Part shown: in pieces, positions 35,530-45,408 of the stretch
Layout: every line of letters starts with the position of its first letter
Position numbering within the stretch: the first letter of the stretch is position 1
Source: Carboxylicivirga sp.
Lineage (GTDB): Bacteria > Bacteroidota > Bacteroidia > Bacteroidales > Marinilabiliaceae
NCBI GenBank assembly: GCA_025210475.1
Contig: JAOARW010000063.1
Coordinates: forward strand, 123,163 to 187,162
Direction of reading: 5' to 3'
DNA length: 64,000 nt
Made by a program: the position numbers and the translations under genes
Notes under the pieces: generated by a model
Seen by the model: only the letters and a program-made list of their open reading frames with translations
Told to the model about the DNA's origin: nothing
The model's database searches: none

Positions 35530-35976
35530 ATGATGGACGAATTTTTAAAATATTTAACGGTATACATAAGTGGTGCAACAGGTATCTATAAAGGGATACC
35601 TGTTGGCATTGCCTTAGGACTCAAACCACTTATAATCGCACTCTGTGTTTCGCTCGGAGCAATTTCTTCAGCTTTATTGGTTTACTTATCTGGCGAACCA
35701 TTCCGAAAATGGTTGTTGAAAAAATATGGCTCTAAAACTTTTGAGCAGAAAAAAGCGAAGTTTTCAAAGTGGCTTGAGAAATATGGGGTTCCCGGATTAG
35801 GATTGATGGTAACAGGTTTGCTAGGACCTTTTATTGCTTTGATTATTGGAATGGCCTTGTTGGATAATACCAAAAAGTTTTTTTTCTATTTAGTGCTTGG
35901 AATAATCTTGTGGACCTTTGGTTTAACTTACCTGTCAGAACCTGTTGTCCGACTATTTAAAGCAACATTTATGTAA
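35530..35976 (+). CDS. Small multidrug export / DedA-like membrane protein
   Basis: 148 residues from the ATG at 35530 (or 147 from 35533). An upstream TTG at 35512 overlaps a promoter-like TATCATTG and is unlikely. Three or four hydrophobic segments; typical features are GIPVGIALGLKPLIIALCVS, VYLSGEPFRKWLLKKYG and LEKYGVPGLGLMVTGLLGPF, which resemble the small multidrug export protein family. Transport function is unproven. Starts 54 nt after the DUF4838 gene; converges with a sensor kinase. Confidence 0.65.
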   Translation: MMDEFLKYLTVYISGATGIYKGIPVGIALGLKPLIIALCVSLGAISSALLVYLSGEPFRKWLLKKYGSKTFEQKKAKFSKWLEKYGVPGLGLMVTGLLGPFIALIIGMALLDNTKKFFFYLVLGIILWTFGLTYLSEPVVRLFKATFM

Positions 35977-36015
35977 TCGTATTCAGGGTGAATGGAGAAA
36001 AGTAGATTCCTGAAA

Positions 36016-37926
36016 TCACTTTTGCATATTGCTTTTAATTCTTGATTTAGGATTTCTAATGTGATGACTTTTATTGTATGGAATCATAAAGTAAAATGAG
36101 CTGCCTTTGCTTTTTTTACTGCTTACCCAGATATGACCACCTAACATCTCAATAAATTCTTTTGTAATTGATAAGCCAAGTCCGGCACCCTGTTCGGCTA
36201 GTTTATTGGTTAATTCAACTTGCATAAAGCGCTCAAAAATATCCGTTAGTCTTTCGGCCGGAATACCAATTCCCGTATCCTGAACAGTGAATTCAACGGC
36301 TGATTCTTTTAAAGTATACGATAGTTTAATGTAGCCTTCATCGGTATATTTTATTGCATTTTTAAGCAGGTTGGTCAATATGGTATATAGTTTTTCTTTA
36401 TCTGTTTGGATAATGGTATCTTCTGGATTGTAACTGTTTTCCATTACCAGATCAATTCCTTTTTTATGTGTTTCGGGTTGAAAGAACCGGTAAATATTAC
36501 GAATCATCTCATCGAGGTTAACATCCTGAATAGTAACTTCAACCAAACCGGCTTCGATCTTCGAAATATCCACAATGTCATTAATAATATTGAGTAAGCG
36601 AAGTCCGCTCTTCTCAATTAAGTCGATGTAAGTGAGTTGATCATCGCCACTTAGTTCCGGTTCTTTAAGTAATTCAGCAAAACCAAGAATCCCGTTCATT
36701 GGGGTTCGTATTTCGTGGCTCATATTGGTTAGGAATGCCGATTTTAGCTTATCACTTTTTTCGGCTTGTTCTTTGGCTTTTAATACTTCTAATTCTGCCA
36801 TTTTTTGATAGGTGATGTTTTTGCCAAAGCACGATCCGCCAATCACATTTCCTTCTCTAACAATGGGATTAAAACCAACCCTAATATAAAGTTTACCCTT
36901 AGTGGTTTCAATGACGTCCACCTCTTCAAACTGCTCATTGTTTAAAACTCTATTGTATCGAGCCTGCCACTTATCCCTTAGATCGTGGGGCAATGCTTCA
37001 ATCAGGTTATCCCCGGGCTCAAGCCAGGCGCCAAATGTATTTAAATAGGCTTGTTTGAAACTATCATTGAGATACATCAATTCATAATTTTTATTAAAGG
37101 CCCAAATATTTTCGGTTGTTCCTTCGATAATGGATTTTACATTGGCACTGCTTTGTTCAGCTACTTGTTTGGCAAGTAGAAGTTGTTCTGTTCGTTTTTT
37201 TACTTTGTTTTCCAGCTCGGTGTTTAATGATTTAATAAGTTGTTTTTCTTCGTCGATTTTTTTATTGAGGTAAAAATTCTTACGAATATTTGTTTCAATA
37301 TAATAAGCCGCAAACATGCCTATCAGGTTGGCACCAACAAAAAAGAAATTGCTACTTAAGATTACTTTGCTGCTTACATTGGGTGATAAGAGTGCAATAA
37401 TATTGAAAATACCTACAACTGCCCATCCGCCAATAGTAGCAGTGTAGAAGTTTAATCGAAAAAACATATAGCCAGCAAAAAGCACAAGAATCACTCCTGC
37501 ATAATAGGTGTAGTTATCAGGTTCATGCATGGTCATAACTATGATACCTGTACTGCCAATCAATAAGGAAGAAAGTAATAATATTTGCCAGATTTTTTTG
37601 AATAGTGGTGTGTAAGATAGCAGCAGTACAATGCAAGCAAAGGGAATTACAAGGAGAAAACGAATCTTAATAAAGCGATCGGCATGATCGGGGTAGATTT
37701 GGTAATCTAATATCCCAAATGCGGCATACAGAGCCATCACTAATAACAATGCGACTCTAACCGGAACAATGGAATTTTCAAAATACTCCAACCTGAATGC
37801 CTTCTCCATCTTAGGAGAAAAACTTAAAGAAATGGCATTGAAACCATTGGATTTTGCTTTCAGGTTTGGCGCGCTCATAATATGGGTTATTGATTTACTG
37901 TGATAATTATTCACATAGTTAACCAT
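36016..37926 (-). CDS. Sensor histidine kinase with six-helix membrane sensor and PAS domain
   Basis: 636 residues from 37926; starts at 37878 (MSAPNLK) or at a later Met (MEKAFRLEYF) are also possible, as no clear ribosome-binding site separates them. Six membrane helices between about 55 and 235, a coiled coil (240-275), a PAS domain (about 285-390; NIWAFNKNYELMYLNDSFKQ), HisKA with MSHEIRTPMNGILGF, and an HATPase domain with NLLKNAIKYTDEGYI, DTGIGIP and GAGLGLSITKEF. No receiver or DNA-binding domain, and no response regulator next to it. The input signal is unknown. Confidence 0.92.
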   Translation of the reverse strand: MVNYVNNYHSKSITHIMSAPNLKAKSNGFNAISLSFSPKMEKAFRLEYFENSIVPVRVALLLVMALYAAFGILDYQIYPDHADRFIKIRFLLVIPFACIVLLLSYTPLFKKIWQILLLSSLLIGSTGIIVMTMHEPDNYTYYAGVILVLFAGYMFFRLNFYTATIGGWAVVGIFNIIALLSPNVSSKVILSSNFFFVGANLIGMFAAYYIETNIRKNFYLNKKIDEEKQLIKSLNTELENKVKKRTEQLLLAKQVAEQSSANVKSIIEGTTENIWAFNKNYELMYLNDSFKQAYLNTFGAWLEPGDNLIEALPHDLRDKWQARYNRVLNNEQFEEVDVIETTKGKLYIRVGFNPIVREGNVIGGSCFGKNITYQKMAELEVLKAKEQAEKSDKLKSAFLTNMSHEIRTPMNGILGFAELLKEPELSGDDQLTYIDLIEKSGLRLLNIINDIVDISKIEAGLVEVTIQDVNLDEMIRNIYRFFQPETHKKGIDLVMENSYNPEDTIIQTDKEKLYTILTNLLKNAIKYTDEGYIKLSYTLKESAVEFTVQDTGIGIPAERLTDIFERFMQVELTNKLAEQGAGLGLSITKEFIEMLGGHIWVSSKKSKGSSFYFMIPYNKSHHIRNPKSRIKSNMQK

Positions 37927-38167
37927 AGTTGAATTAAAGTTAATTCAAACAATTACTATTGTCAATATATATTGTGTTAATTTGCAGTTGGTGGTTTAAC
38001 TGTACTTTTAAACCCATGTTTGATTGCCAACGATCGGATGGGGATTTGTTAATGAAAAGTATATGAAGTGATTAAGCTCTAACTCTGTTTGCTTTTTATA
38101 CGGAATGATGCCAAATTCATTGATTGTGATGAAAAATGGTAATAAAGCAAGCTTATATTATAATAAA

Positions 38168-40138
38168 CTAATCCATTATTTTAAACTCAATACGACGATT
38201 CAGTTTGTGTGCAGCTTCTTTATTTGATTTTCCTCTGATTTGACGAATAAAACGCGGAGAAAGAATAGTTCCCTCATCAATAAACTTATACTTTCGGGCC
38301 TGTCGTTTGCTTACAGTAATCGGTTCCGAATCACCAACGCCTTTAGCAGACAAACGCTCTGTTGGAATACCTTTTTTCATTAGGTAATCCATTACTGATT
38401 GTGCTCTCTTTTGAGTCAGAACAATGGCCTCCGATCCTGTTCCTTCACCTGATGAATGGGCAACAATTTCCAGTACAATTTCTTTATTCATTCCCAGGAT
38501 CATCGCGAGGCGATCCAGTTCCTGCTGAGAATTATTATTCAGATCGAATTGATCCTTCTCAAAGTTGATGTTCTTTAATACAATGGCATCTTCCATTGGC
38601 ATCATACCTACTTCAACTTCAAATTCTTTGTTATTACCAAGTCCAACCGTACTCAGTTTATGTTTGTAGTTGAAATACCCCTTTGAAGCCACCATAAATA
38701 CATACTCCGTTTGCGGTGATAATTTGGCACCAAAGCTTCCGTCGTTCCGAATATTTAATTTAACGTTTGTACCATCAGTACCAATCAGCCGCATATAAGC
38801 ATCGGTGATCGGATCGTCTGTTTTCTGACTGTATACCTGGCCTTTCAGACCAAATTCAAGTTTTGGAAGACTAAACTCGTAGATGTTATCAACCCCTTTG
38901 GAACTTCCCCTTGATGAACTAAAAAGCCCAGCTTCTTCCATACCTTTAAAAGCGATTCCAAAATCGTCGGCTTCACTGTTAATTGGTCGTCCCAGGTTAA
39001 ATATTTCCCAATCTTGTTTATCTTCATTAAACACAGCTCTGTATATATCTAATCCACCATAACCGACGTGCGAAGTAGAACTAAAATACAAAGAACCATC
39101 TGTTCTTACCGAGGGAAATAACTCGTCACCGGCTGTATTAATTACATTTCCCATATTAACAGGTTCGCCCCATCCACCTTCTCCGCCTTTTTTAGCTTTC
39201 CAGATATCTTTACCACCATAACCACCAGGCATGTCACTAACAAAGTACAAAGTTTCGCCATCGGCAGAAATTGCCGGGTGAGCCACTAATAAACTATCTG
39301 CGATCTTAATCTGAGTTGGTTCACCCCATTTACCTCCCGATCGACTAACCATATACATTTCTGCACTTCTGGCCATTTCATTATCGTAGCGGCATCGCGT
39401 AAAATACATTTCTTTACCATTACCCGACATGGTGGCACTACCTTCATCAAATTCGGTATTAATTGTTTCATCAAGCAACTCAGGATCGGTCCATTCACCT
39501 TTAGCATCAATTTTTGCCATGTAGATATTGGATCCTCCTTGTCCGGTAATCCGACTTTTTTTACGCTTTTTCTTCTCGGTACGCATCGAAGAATAGTAAA
39601 TCTGATCATAATCGGAACTGGCATAGCCCGGTGAGAAATCACTGTAACGGGTGTTATTAATCTTTTTTAATTTAGTGACCGTATAGCGCGTTTCCAACGA
39701 ATCTTTCATGGCAATTTTGCAAGAGGCGATACCGTTTTGAGCTCGCTTATCAAGCGGTTCTTTCTGAAGATATTCTTCATAAGCTTCAATAGCTTCCTCG
39801 TATTTTTGTGAGGCCAGGTAACAATCGCCCAGGTACAAACCGGCATCGGCCATTTCATAATTATAACGAACCGCACGGGCATAGTGCATCGTGGCTTTAC
39901 GGGCCTTGTTTGTTTTTCGGTAACATTCGCCCATGTAGTATGAAATCTCGCCTTTGGTATATTTATTCTTTTCTTTACGGTAAGCCTTTTTAAACTGGGT
40001 GGCAGCCCGATCGTATTCACCAATCAGGTAGGCTTTATTTGCATTACCAATCTTACTGCTTCCAATACATCCACTTAGTAGAGTTACTGTTAATAGGATG
40101 ATTATGAATGAGATTTCTTTTTTATTAATAATGGGCAT
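38168..40138 (-). CDS. porE: PorE-like type IX secretion lipoprotein: TPR, beta-propeller, CRD, OmpA
   Basis: 656 residues from the ATG at 40138, which starts a lipoprotein signal (MPIINKKEISFIIILLTVTL, then LSGC). TPR repeats (about 30-130), a PD40/WD40-type propeller (about 155-415; YSDFSPGYASSDYDQIYYSS, AHPAISADGETLYFVSDMPG, GGKDIWKAKK), a carboxypeptidase-regulatory-like domain (about 425-505; FGLKGQVYSQKTDDPITDAY) and a C-terminal OmpA peptidoglycan-binding domain (about 520-656; NINFEKDQFDLN, EIVAHSSGEGTG, RAQSVMDYLMKKGIP, NRRIEF). This order and length match PorE of the type IX secretion system. Other Bacteroidota OmpA/WD40 proteins share the layout, so the name is probable. Confidence 0.8.
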   Translation of the reverse strand: MPIINKKEISFIIILLTVTLLSGCIGSSKIGNANKAYLIGEYDRAATQFKKAYRKEKNKYTKGEISYYMGECYRKTNKARKATMHYARAVRYNYEMADAGLYLGDCYLASQKYEEAIEAYEEYLQKEPLDKRAQNGIASCKIAMKDSLETRYTVTKLKKINNTRYSDFSPGYASSDYDQIYYSSMRTEKKKRKKSRITGQGGSNIYMAKIDAKGEWTDPELLDETINTEFDEGSATMSGNGKEMYFTRCRYDNEMARSAEMYMVSRSGGKWGEPTQIKIADSLLVAHPAISADGETLYFVSDMPGGYGGKDIWKAKKGGEGGWGEPVNMGNVINTAGDELFPSVRTDGSLYFSSTSHVGYGGLDIYRAVFNEDKQDWEIFNLGRPINSEADDFGIAFKGMEEAGLFSSSRGSSKGVDNIYEFSLPKLEFGLKGQVYSQKTDDPITDAYMRLIGTDGTNVKLNIRNDGSFGAKLSPQTEYVFMVASKGYFNYKHKLSTVGLGNNKEFEVEVGMMPMEDAIVLKNINFEKDQFDLNNNSQQELDRLAMILGMNKEIVLEIVAHSSGEGTGSEAIVLTQKRAQSVMDYLMKKGIPTERLSAKGVGDSEPITVSKRQARKYKFIDEGTILSPRFIRQIRGKSNKEAAHKLNRRIEFKIMD

Positions 40139-40361
40139 CAGGTCCGAAATTTTAATATGAACCAAAATTAAATAATAATTAGACACATAAAAAACGGCAA
40201 TCAATTAGTTTTATTGTAGAAACCAGTGTAAAGCGATAAATGCGGCAGAGATAAAGTTTCATGGGACTTACATCAGGTACAATTGCAGGTCATATTTTAT
40301 GAAGTTAATTGGCTTAAATGCAAAGAAATAATATTTTTAAGCGATAATTAACCTGAATCAT

Positions 40362-41834
40362 ATGAAATATTTCCATTTGTTTGGATCAATTGTTTTTCTG
40401 CTGGGCGCAATGGCATGTAACACGGTAAGTGAAAAATCTAATGCAGAAACCATTGAAACTGAAGAAAACATTCCCATTGATATTACCGGTAGTCAGTTTG
40501 ATTTTAAACGCGATTGGTCAGAGATTAAGGAAGATGGTGTTCTAAAGGTTATGACTACTTATAGCGGAACCAGTTATTTTCTTTACAAAGGAGAGCCTCT
40601 CGGTTTTGAATATGAATTATTGCAAAAGTTTGCAACTAAAAACGATCTTAAGATTGATCTGCGAATTGTTAGCAGCCTCGATAGTTTGTTTTATTACCTC
40701 AATAAGGGAGAGGTGGATCTGATTGCCCATGGCTTAACCGAAACCCGTGATCGCAAGAAATTTGTATCCTTTACGAAGCCACTGTATAACAGCCGCCAGG
40801 TTTTGGTTCAAAAAATGCCGGATAACTGGCATAAGCTTCATTGGAAAAAAATTGAGGATGCACTATTACACGATGCCATCGAACTGATGGGAGATACAGT
40901 AGCTGTGAGAGCGCATTCATCGTATCATAAGCGATTAATTAATTTAGCAGAAGAAATTGGAGGAGAGATATTTATCGATACCTTACCGGGAACCTTAACT
41001 ACCGAGGAAATAATCGAAATGGTGGTCGATGGACAAATCAAACAGACGGTAGCTGACTTAAATATTGCTAGTTTGATGGCTTCCTATTATCCGGTTTTGA
41101 ATATTGATGTGTCGCTTAGTACCACGCAGCGCATGGGGTGGGTGGTGCGTCAATCGTCGCCGCAATTGCTTAATGCTATTAATGAATGGTTACTGCCTTA
41201 CAAAAAGGAAAGTGAGTACTATGTAATTTACAACAAGTACTATAAAAATAAGAAGGATTATAAACGACGCGTTAATAGTGATTTTTACAGCCTGAAACAG
41301 AATCAGATTAGTAAATACGATGATCTTATCAAAAAGGAAGCGGCTAAATTAAATTGGGATTGGCGTTTATTGGCATCACAGGTATACCAGGAGTCCAAGT
41401 TTAATCCCTCAGCTGTTTCGTGGGCTGGTGCTGTTGGCTTAATGCAGATGATGCCTGCAACGGCCAAAGAAATGGGTGTTCAGTGGCGTAGTAATCCGGA
41501 GCAGAGTATGCAGGGAGGTGTCAGGTACCTGTCGCAATTACTATCCCGTATTGAGAATGTTGAGGATTCGTTGCAGCAGGTAAAGTTTGCGTTGGCCTCG
41601 TATAATTGCGGACTAGGCCATGTTGAGGATGCCCGTCGACTGGCTAAAAAGTATAACCTTAATCCCAATCTATGGGATGATCATGTGGAAAAGATGATTT
41701 TGGCACTACGTTTCCCTAAGAATTTTAACGATCCGGTTGTTAAACATGGCTACCTGAGGGGAAAGGAGCCATACAATTATGTGCGTCAGATTTTTGAACG
41801 CTACGATCATTATCAAAAGTTTATAAAAGAGTAG
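40362..41834 (+). CDS. mltF: Membrane-bound lytic murein transglycosylase F-like protein
   Basis: 490 residues. Lipoprotein signal (MKYFHLFGSIVFLLGAMAC). An extracellular solute-binding protein family 3 domain occupies about 50-265 (VLKVMTTYSGTSYFLYKGEP, GFEYELLQKFA, LTETRDRKKFVSFTKPLY). The SLT domain spans about 310-455 with catalytic Glu344 in QVYQESKFNP, then GAVGLMQMMPATAKEMGV and SYNCGLGHVEDARRLAKKY. This two-part layout is that of MltF, which cuts peptidoglycan to 1,6-anhydro products and is regulated by ligand binding. Convergent with the glycyl-radical operon. Confidence 0.93.
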   Translation: MKYFHLFGSIVFLLGAMACNTVSEKSNAETIETEENIPIDITGSQFDFKRDWSEIKEDGVLKVMTTYSGTSYFLYKGEPLGFEYELLQKFATKNDLKIDLRIVSSLDSLFYYLNKGEVDLIAHGLTETRDRKKFVSFTKPLYNSRQVLVQKMPDNWHKLHWKKIEDALLHDAIELMGDTVAVRAHSSYHKRLINLAEEIGGEIFIDTLPGTLTTEEIIEMVVDGQIKQTVADLNIASLMASYYPVLNIDVSLSTTQRMGWVVRQSSPQLLNAINEWLLPYKKESEYYVIYNKYYKNKKDYKRRVNSDFYSLKQNQISKYDDLIKKEAAKLNWDWRLLASQVYQESKFNPSAVSWAGAVGLMQMMPATAKEMGVQWRSNPEQSMQGGVRYLSQLLSRIENVEDSLQQVKFALASYNCGLGHVEDARRLAKKYNLNPNLWDDHVEKMILALRFPKNFNDPVVKHGYLRGKEPYNYVRQIFERYDHYQKFIKE

Positions 41835-41853
41835 GTCGGTTTATCGTTTGAAT

Positions 41854-41884
41854 GAAAAATTGGAGGATCTTATTACCCTCCAAT
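41854..41884 (-). terminator. Terminator of the glycyl-radical operon
   Basis: On the minus strand ATTGGAGG (41884-41877) pairs with CCTCCAAT (41866-41859), followed by TTTTTC. The stem's first half overlaps the last codons and precedes the stop of the activase gene. Confidence 0.75.
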
Positions 41885-42784
41885 CATTGATTTAACACCA
41901 TACGAATCAAATATGGCGATAATTTCCTGCAAACGCTCCGGACTTGGTTCATCCATCTGACCTTTATCGTATGCCTCACCTAACTTTTCATATTTTTTCT
42001 CGGCTATATTATGAAATGGAAGAAGGTTAACAAGCGGTTTTTTACCTTCCAATGAAGCAATCAGCCGGGCTGATTCGTGGATGTTCCAATCGTCGTCATT
42101 AACTCCTTTAATCAGAGGGATGCGGATATTCATATCAACGCCAGTAGCTGCCAGAGTTTTTAAGTTGGCCAGTATTTTTTCATTAGGCATACCTGTCCAT
42201 TCGCTGTGTTTTTCCGAATCCATCATCTTTAAGTCATAGAGAAAATGGTCGGTTCGTTTGGCAACTTCCATCAATACTTCAGGTTTAGCATAACCGGTTG
42301 TATCCACGCAACGATGAATGCCTTCTTCGCCACAGGCATCCAAAAGGGGGATTAAAAATTCATGATGCAATAAGGGTTCACCTCCAGAAAAAGTAACACC
42401 ACCATCGGATTTATCCATCAGCATGGTTTCTTTCTTAATTTGTTTCATGATCTCATCCATGCTCATGATTTTACCCGTCATTTCAATGGCCTTGGTTGGG
42501 CATACATCGGCGCAAATACCACACATTGTACAGCGATCAACATCCGTAATAATGCCATCACTTGTTAAGGTTAAGGCATCTTCGGGGCAGTGAGTCACAC
42601 ATTCATTACAAGCAATGCACTTACTATGATTGTACATTTTTTGCTGATGTTTGAGCTGGCTCTCAGGATTGTGACACCATTTGCAACGCAAGGGACAACC
42701 CTTGAGAAAGATGGTGATGCGAATGCCGGGGCCATCGTTAATGGCATAGCGCTTTATATCAAATATTAAACTTGGAAATTCCAT
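41873..42784 (-). CDS. Glycyl-radical enzyme activating enzyme (radical SAM)
   Basis: 303 residues from the ATG at 42784 (MEFPSLIFDIKRYAINDGPG), the conserved start of this family; a longer frame adds 16 unlike residues. Radical-SAM cluster CxxxCxxC at C30, C34, C37 (GCPLRCKWCHNPE). A ferredoxin-like insert with two cysteine sets follows (KCIACNECVTHCPED and RCTMCGICADVCPTKA), as in activases of the choline- and hydroxyproline-lyase group. Then GGVTFSGGEPLLH, DTTGYA and MNIRIPLIKGVND. It installs the glycyl radical on the enzyme encoded 101 nt upstream. The intergenic gap carries a hairpin. Confidence 0.94.
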   Translation of the reverse strand: MEFPSLIFDIKRYAINDGPGIRITIFLKGCPLRCKWCHNPESQLKHQQKMYNHSKCIACNECVTHCPEDALTLTSDGIITDVDRCTMCGICADVCPTKAIEMTGKIMSMDEIMKQIKKETMLMDKSDGGVTFSGGEPLLHHEFLIPLLDACGEEGIHRCVDTTGYAKPEVLMEVAKRTDHFLYDLKMMDSEKHSEWTGMPNEKILANLKTLAATGVDMNIRIPLIKGVNDDDWNIHESARLIASLEGKKPLVNLLPFHNIAEKKYEKLGEAYDKGQMDEPSPERLQEIIAIFDSYGVKSMIGG

Positions 42785-42830
42785 ATAGGATGATTTGTCG
42801 AATCTGATTTGTTGAAATGTTAACCGATAC

Positions 42831-42867
42831 AAGGCAACAGGAAAAATGACTTTTTGCCTGCTGCCTT
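42831..42867 (-). other. Intergenic hairpin between dehydratase and activase genes
   Basis: Arms of 11 bp, AAGGCAGCAGG (42867-42857 on the minus strand) and CCTGTTGCCTT (42841-42831), ten Watson-Crick pairs plus one G-U, with a 15-nt loop. No T run follows, so it is not a normal terminator. It lies 19 nt after the dehydratase stop. Such hairpins often protect an upstream mRNA and lower expression of the downstream gene. Confidence 0.55.
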
Positions 42868-42885
42868 ATATTCAGTTTATTGTTT

Positions 42886-45408
42886 TTAAAATGATTCGTT
42901 TTCTGTTCGATCAATAACTTCTTGTTGAAGATCGGCATTCATATCGTTAAAATAATCACTGTAACCAGCCATGCGCACCAACAGATCTTTGTAATCATCA
43001 GGCGATTCCTGCGCAGCTCGCAAGGTGGCCGTATCTACAATATTAAATTGTACATGATGTCCTCCCATGGTAAAGTAACTGCGGATTAGTTTTCCCATTT
43101 TGGCAATGTCTTCATCACGCTTAAGCAGACTTGGTAAGAAACGCATGTTCAATAAGGTTCCACCAGAGCGGGTATGATCCATTTTTGTCATAGATCGAAT
43201 AACGGCCGATGGACCATTGACATCACATCCATGAGATGGAGAAGTACCGTCGGAGATTGATTTACCGGATAATCGGCCATTGGGAGTAGCGCCCATTACT
43301 TTACCAAAGTAAACATGGCAGGTGGTTGATAACATATTGAGATGGTATTTGCCATTCTTAATATTGGGTTTGCCATCAATGGTTGTAACCAGGTCATCGT
43401 ATACTTTTAAGGCAATGTCATCGGCGTAATCATCATCGTTTCCAAAGAAAGGAGTCCGGTTAACAATGGTCTGACGCAGAATTTCTTCTCCTTCAAAGTT
43501 TTTAGCAACGGCTGTGAGGATACGATCCATATCAAAAGTTTGCTTTTCAAACACGTGATATTTAAGTGTTGAAAGGCTATCGGTAACGGTACCCAAACCG
43601 GTGCATTGAATGTAGTTGGTGTTGTATCGGGGGCCACTGTTGTAATAGTCACGACCTTTAGAAATACAATCCTCAATAACCACAGAAAGGAATGGTGCCG
43701 GTGCGTACTTGGCAAACATGGTGTCGATGTAGTTGCTAACCCGTATCTTCTGATCAACAATGAATTCCACCTGCTTTTTGAATGCAGCATACAATTCATC
43801 GTAAGTTTTAAAGGTACGCGGATCTCCACTTTCGCATCCGGCCATTTTACCCGTTACCGGATCAATACCATTATTTAACGTCACTTCGAAGATCTTTGGT
43901 ACATTCAGGTAACCGGTTAATACATAGGCTTCCTTACCAAAAGCACCCACCTCGATGCATCCGCTGCAACCGCCCTCGCGTGCATCTTTTAAAGATTTGC
44001 CCTGAGCCAACATTTCTGTTATATAAGTTTCGGGACTGAAAACCGAAGGATAACCATGTCCCTGGCGAATCACTTTGCAGGCTGCATTTAAGAATTTGTC
44101 TGGAGTAACATGGCTGATGTGTACTGAAGAACCCGGTTGTAGCAAGTGCAATTCTTCCACCACTTCGAGCATAATGTAGGATACTTCACTTACCCCATCG
44201 GAGCCATCGGCCTTAACACCACCAATGTTGATGTTGGTAAAATCGTTGTAGGTTCCGCTTTCTTTGGCTGTGATACCTACCTTGGGAGGTGCCGTTTGGT
44301 TATTCACTTTGATCCACATGCAGCTGATCAATTCTTTGGCTTCGTCGCGGGTGATGGTGCCTTCTGCAATTTCTTTCTCGTAGAATGGTGCCAGGTGCTG
44401 ATCGAAATGGCCCGGATTCATGGCATCCCAGCCATTCAGCTCGGTTATGGTACCCAAGTGAACAAACCAATACATTTGTATCGCTTCGTGCAGGTTGCGT
44501 GGAGCATTGGCCGGCACCCAACGGCACACATCAGCAATTTTGAGCAACTCAGCTTTGCGTTTGAGATCACTTTCTTTTGATGCTCTTTCTTCAGCTAAAT
44601 CGGCATGGCGGTTGGCAAAAACAATGGCGGCATCACAAGAGATATCCATAGCTTTGAGTTGCTCGGCCTTATTATTGGCATCCGAATCAAGCAGGTAATC
44701 CAATGAATCCAGATGAGCTTTGATTTCCTTTTTGAAATCGAGCATGCCTTTCTTGTATATTTTACCGTCGAGGCAAGTATGTCCGGGGGCACGCTGTTCC
44801 ATAAACTCGGTAAAAAGCCCGGCCTCATAGGCACGTTTCCATTCTTCCGGAACATGGTTAAAAATACGTTCGCGTTGTGTGCGGCCTTGCCAGTATGGAA
44901 TTACTTCACGTTCGTAGGTGTCAATATCCTCCTGAGTGGTGGTGTAGCGCTGTTGATCACGTGTATTCAGTACATGAAAATCTTCAACACTGTGGCAGGT
45001 CAGTTCAGGAAAGGTAGGAACAGCCTTGGGTTTAGGACCACGTTCACCAACAATTATCTCATCATTACCCATGTAAAGGGTTTTCTTTTGGCAATGATCG
45101 AGGAAAGTTAAGGCCCGAAGAACCGGAATGGAATGTTTGCCATAATGTTCTTTGTAAAAGGCTGTTTGGTGTAAAGCCCGCTCGATGGAAATACTAGGTT
45201 CGGCATCGAAACTAAGTTTACGAAGACGCTGAACACGAGGATTCATGCCCGGGCCAAGTCGGTCGCCCAATGGTTGGTAGAAATTACCTTCAGCCGATGC
45301 TTCTCTTTCCGCATCTTTTACAACATCTACTTTGCCTAATATCTCTTTAATGGTTGGTAAGCCAGCGCCGTTAGGATCGGGGCGGCCAACTATTGTTTTG
45401 GTTGTCAT
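42886..45408 (-). CDS. hypD: trans-4-hydroxy-L-proline dehydratase (glycyl-radical enzyme)
   Basis: 840 residues from the ATG at 45408 (MTTKTIVGRPDPNGAG). Dehydrates trans-4-hydroxy-L-proline to (S)-1-pyrroline-5-carboxylate under anaerobic conditions. Catalytic Cys484 and Glu486 in GGCSGCIEVGAFG; glycyl radical Gly815 in RMAGYSDYF. The active-site residues I recall for Clostridioides difficile HypD (F152, H160, D278, S334, D339, F340, C434, E436, Y450, T645, G765) all fall on identical residues here at a constant offset of +50, including H210 in RAPGHT, D328 in NGWDAMN and T695. The N-terminus is therefore about 50 residues longer. This separates it from choline lyase and diol dehydratases. 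Pyrroline-5-carboxylate reductase is not adjacent. Confidence 0.9.
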   Translation of the reverse strand: MTTKTIVGRPDPNGAGLPTIKEILGKVDVVKDAEREASAEGNFYQPLGDRLGPGMNPRVQRLRKLSFDAEPSISIERALHQTAFYKEHYGKHSIPVLRALTFLDHCQKKTLYMGNDEIIVGERGPKPKAVPTFPELTCHSVEDFHVLNTRDQQRYTTTQEDIDTYEREVIPYWQGRTQRERIFNHVPEEWKRAYEAGLFTEFMEQRAPGHTCLDGKIYKKGMLDFKKEIKAHLDSLDYLLDSDANNKAEQLKAMDISCDAAIVFANRHADLAEERASKESDLKRKAELLKIADVCRWVPANAPRNLHEAIQMYWFVHLGTITELNGWDAMNPGHFDQHLAPFYEKEIAEGTITRDEAKELISCMWIKVNNQTAPPKVGITAKESGTYNDFTNINIGGVKADGSDGVSEVSYIMLEVVEELHLLQPGSSVHISHVTPDKFLNAACKVIRQGHGYPSVFSPETYITEMLAQGKSLKDAREGGCSGCIEVGAFGKEAYVLTGYLNVPKIFEVTLNNGIDPVTGKMAGCESGDPRTFKTYDELYAAFKKQVEFIVDQKIRVSNYIDTMFAKYAPAPFLSVVIEDCISKGRDYYNSGPRYNTNYIQCTGLGTVTDSLSTLKYHVFEKQTFDMDRILTAVAKNFEGEEILRQTIVNRTPFFGNDDDYADDIALKVYDDLVTTIDGKPNIKNGKYHLNMLSTTCHVYFGKVMGATPNGRLSGKSISDGTSPSHGCDVNGPSAVIRSMTKMDHTRSGGTLLNMRFLPSLLKRDEDIAKMGKLIRSYFTMGGHHVQFNIVDTATLRAAQESPDDYKDLLVRMAGYSDYFNDMNADLQQEVIDRTENESF

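Noticed and set aside
37927..38167. Possible regulatory element in the 241-nt gap between the PorE-like and sensor-kinase genes
   Set aside because: AT-rich, with no consensus promoter pair, hairpin or repeat that stands out.
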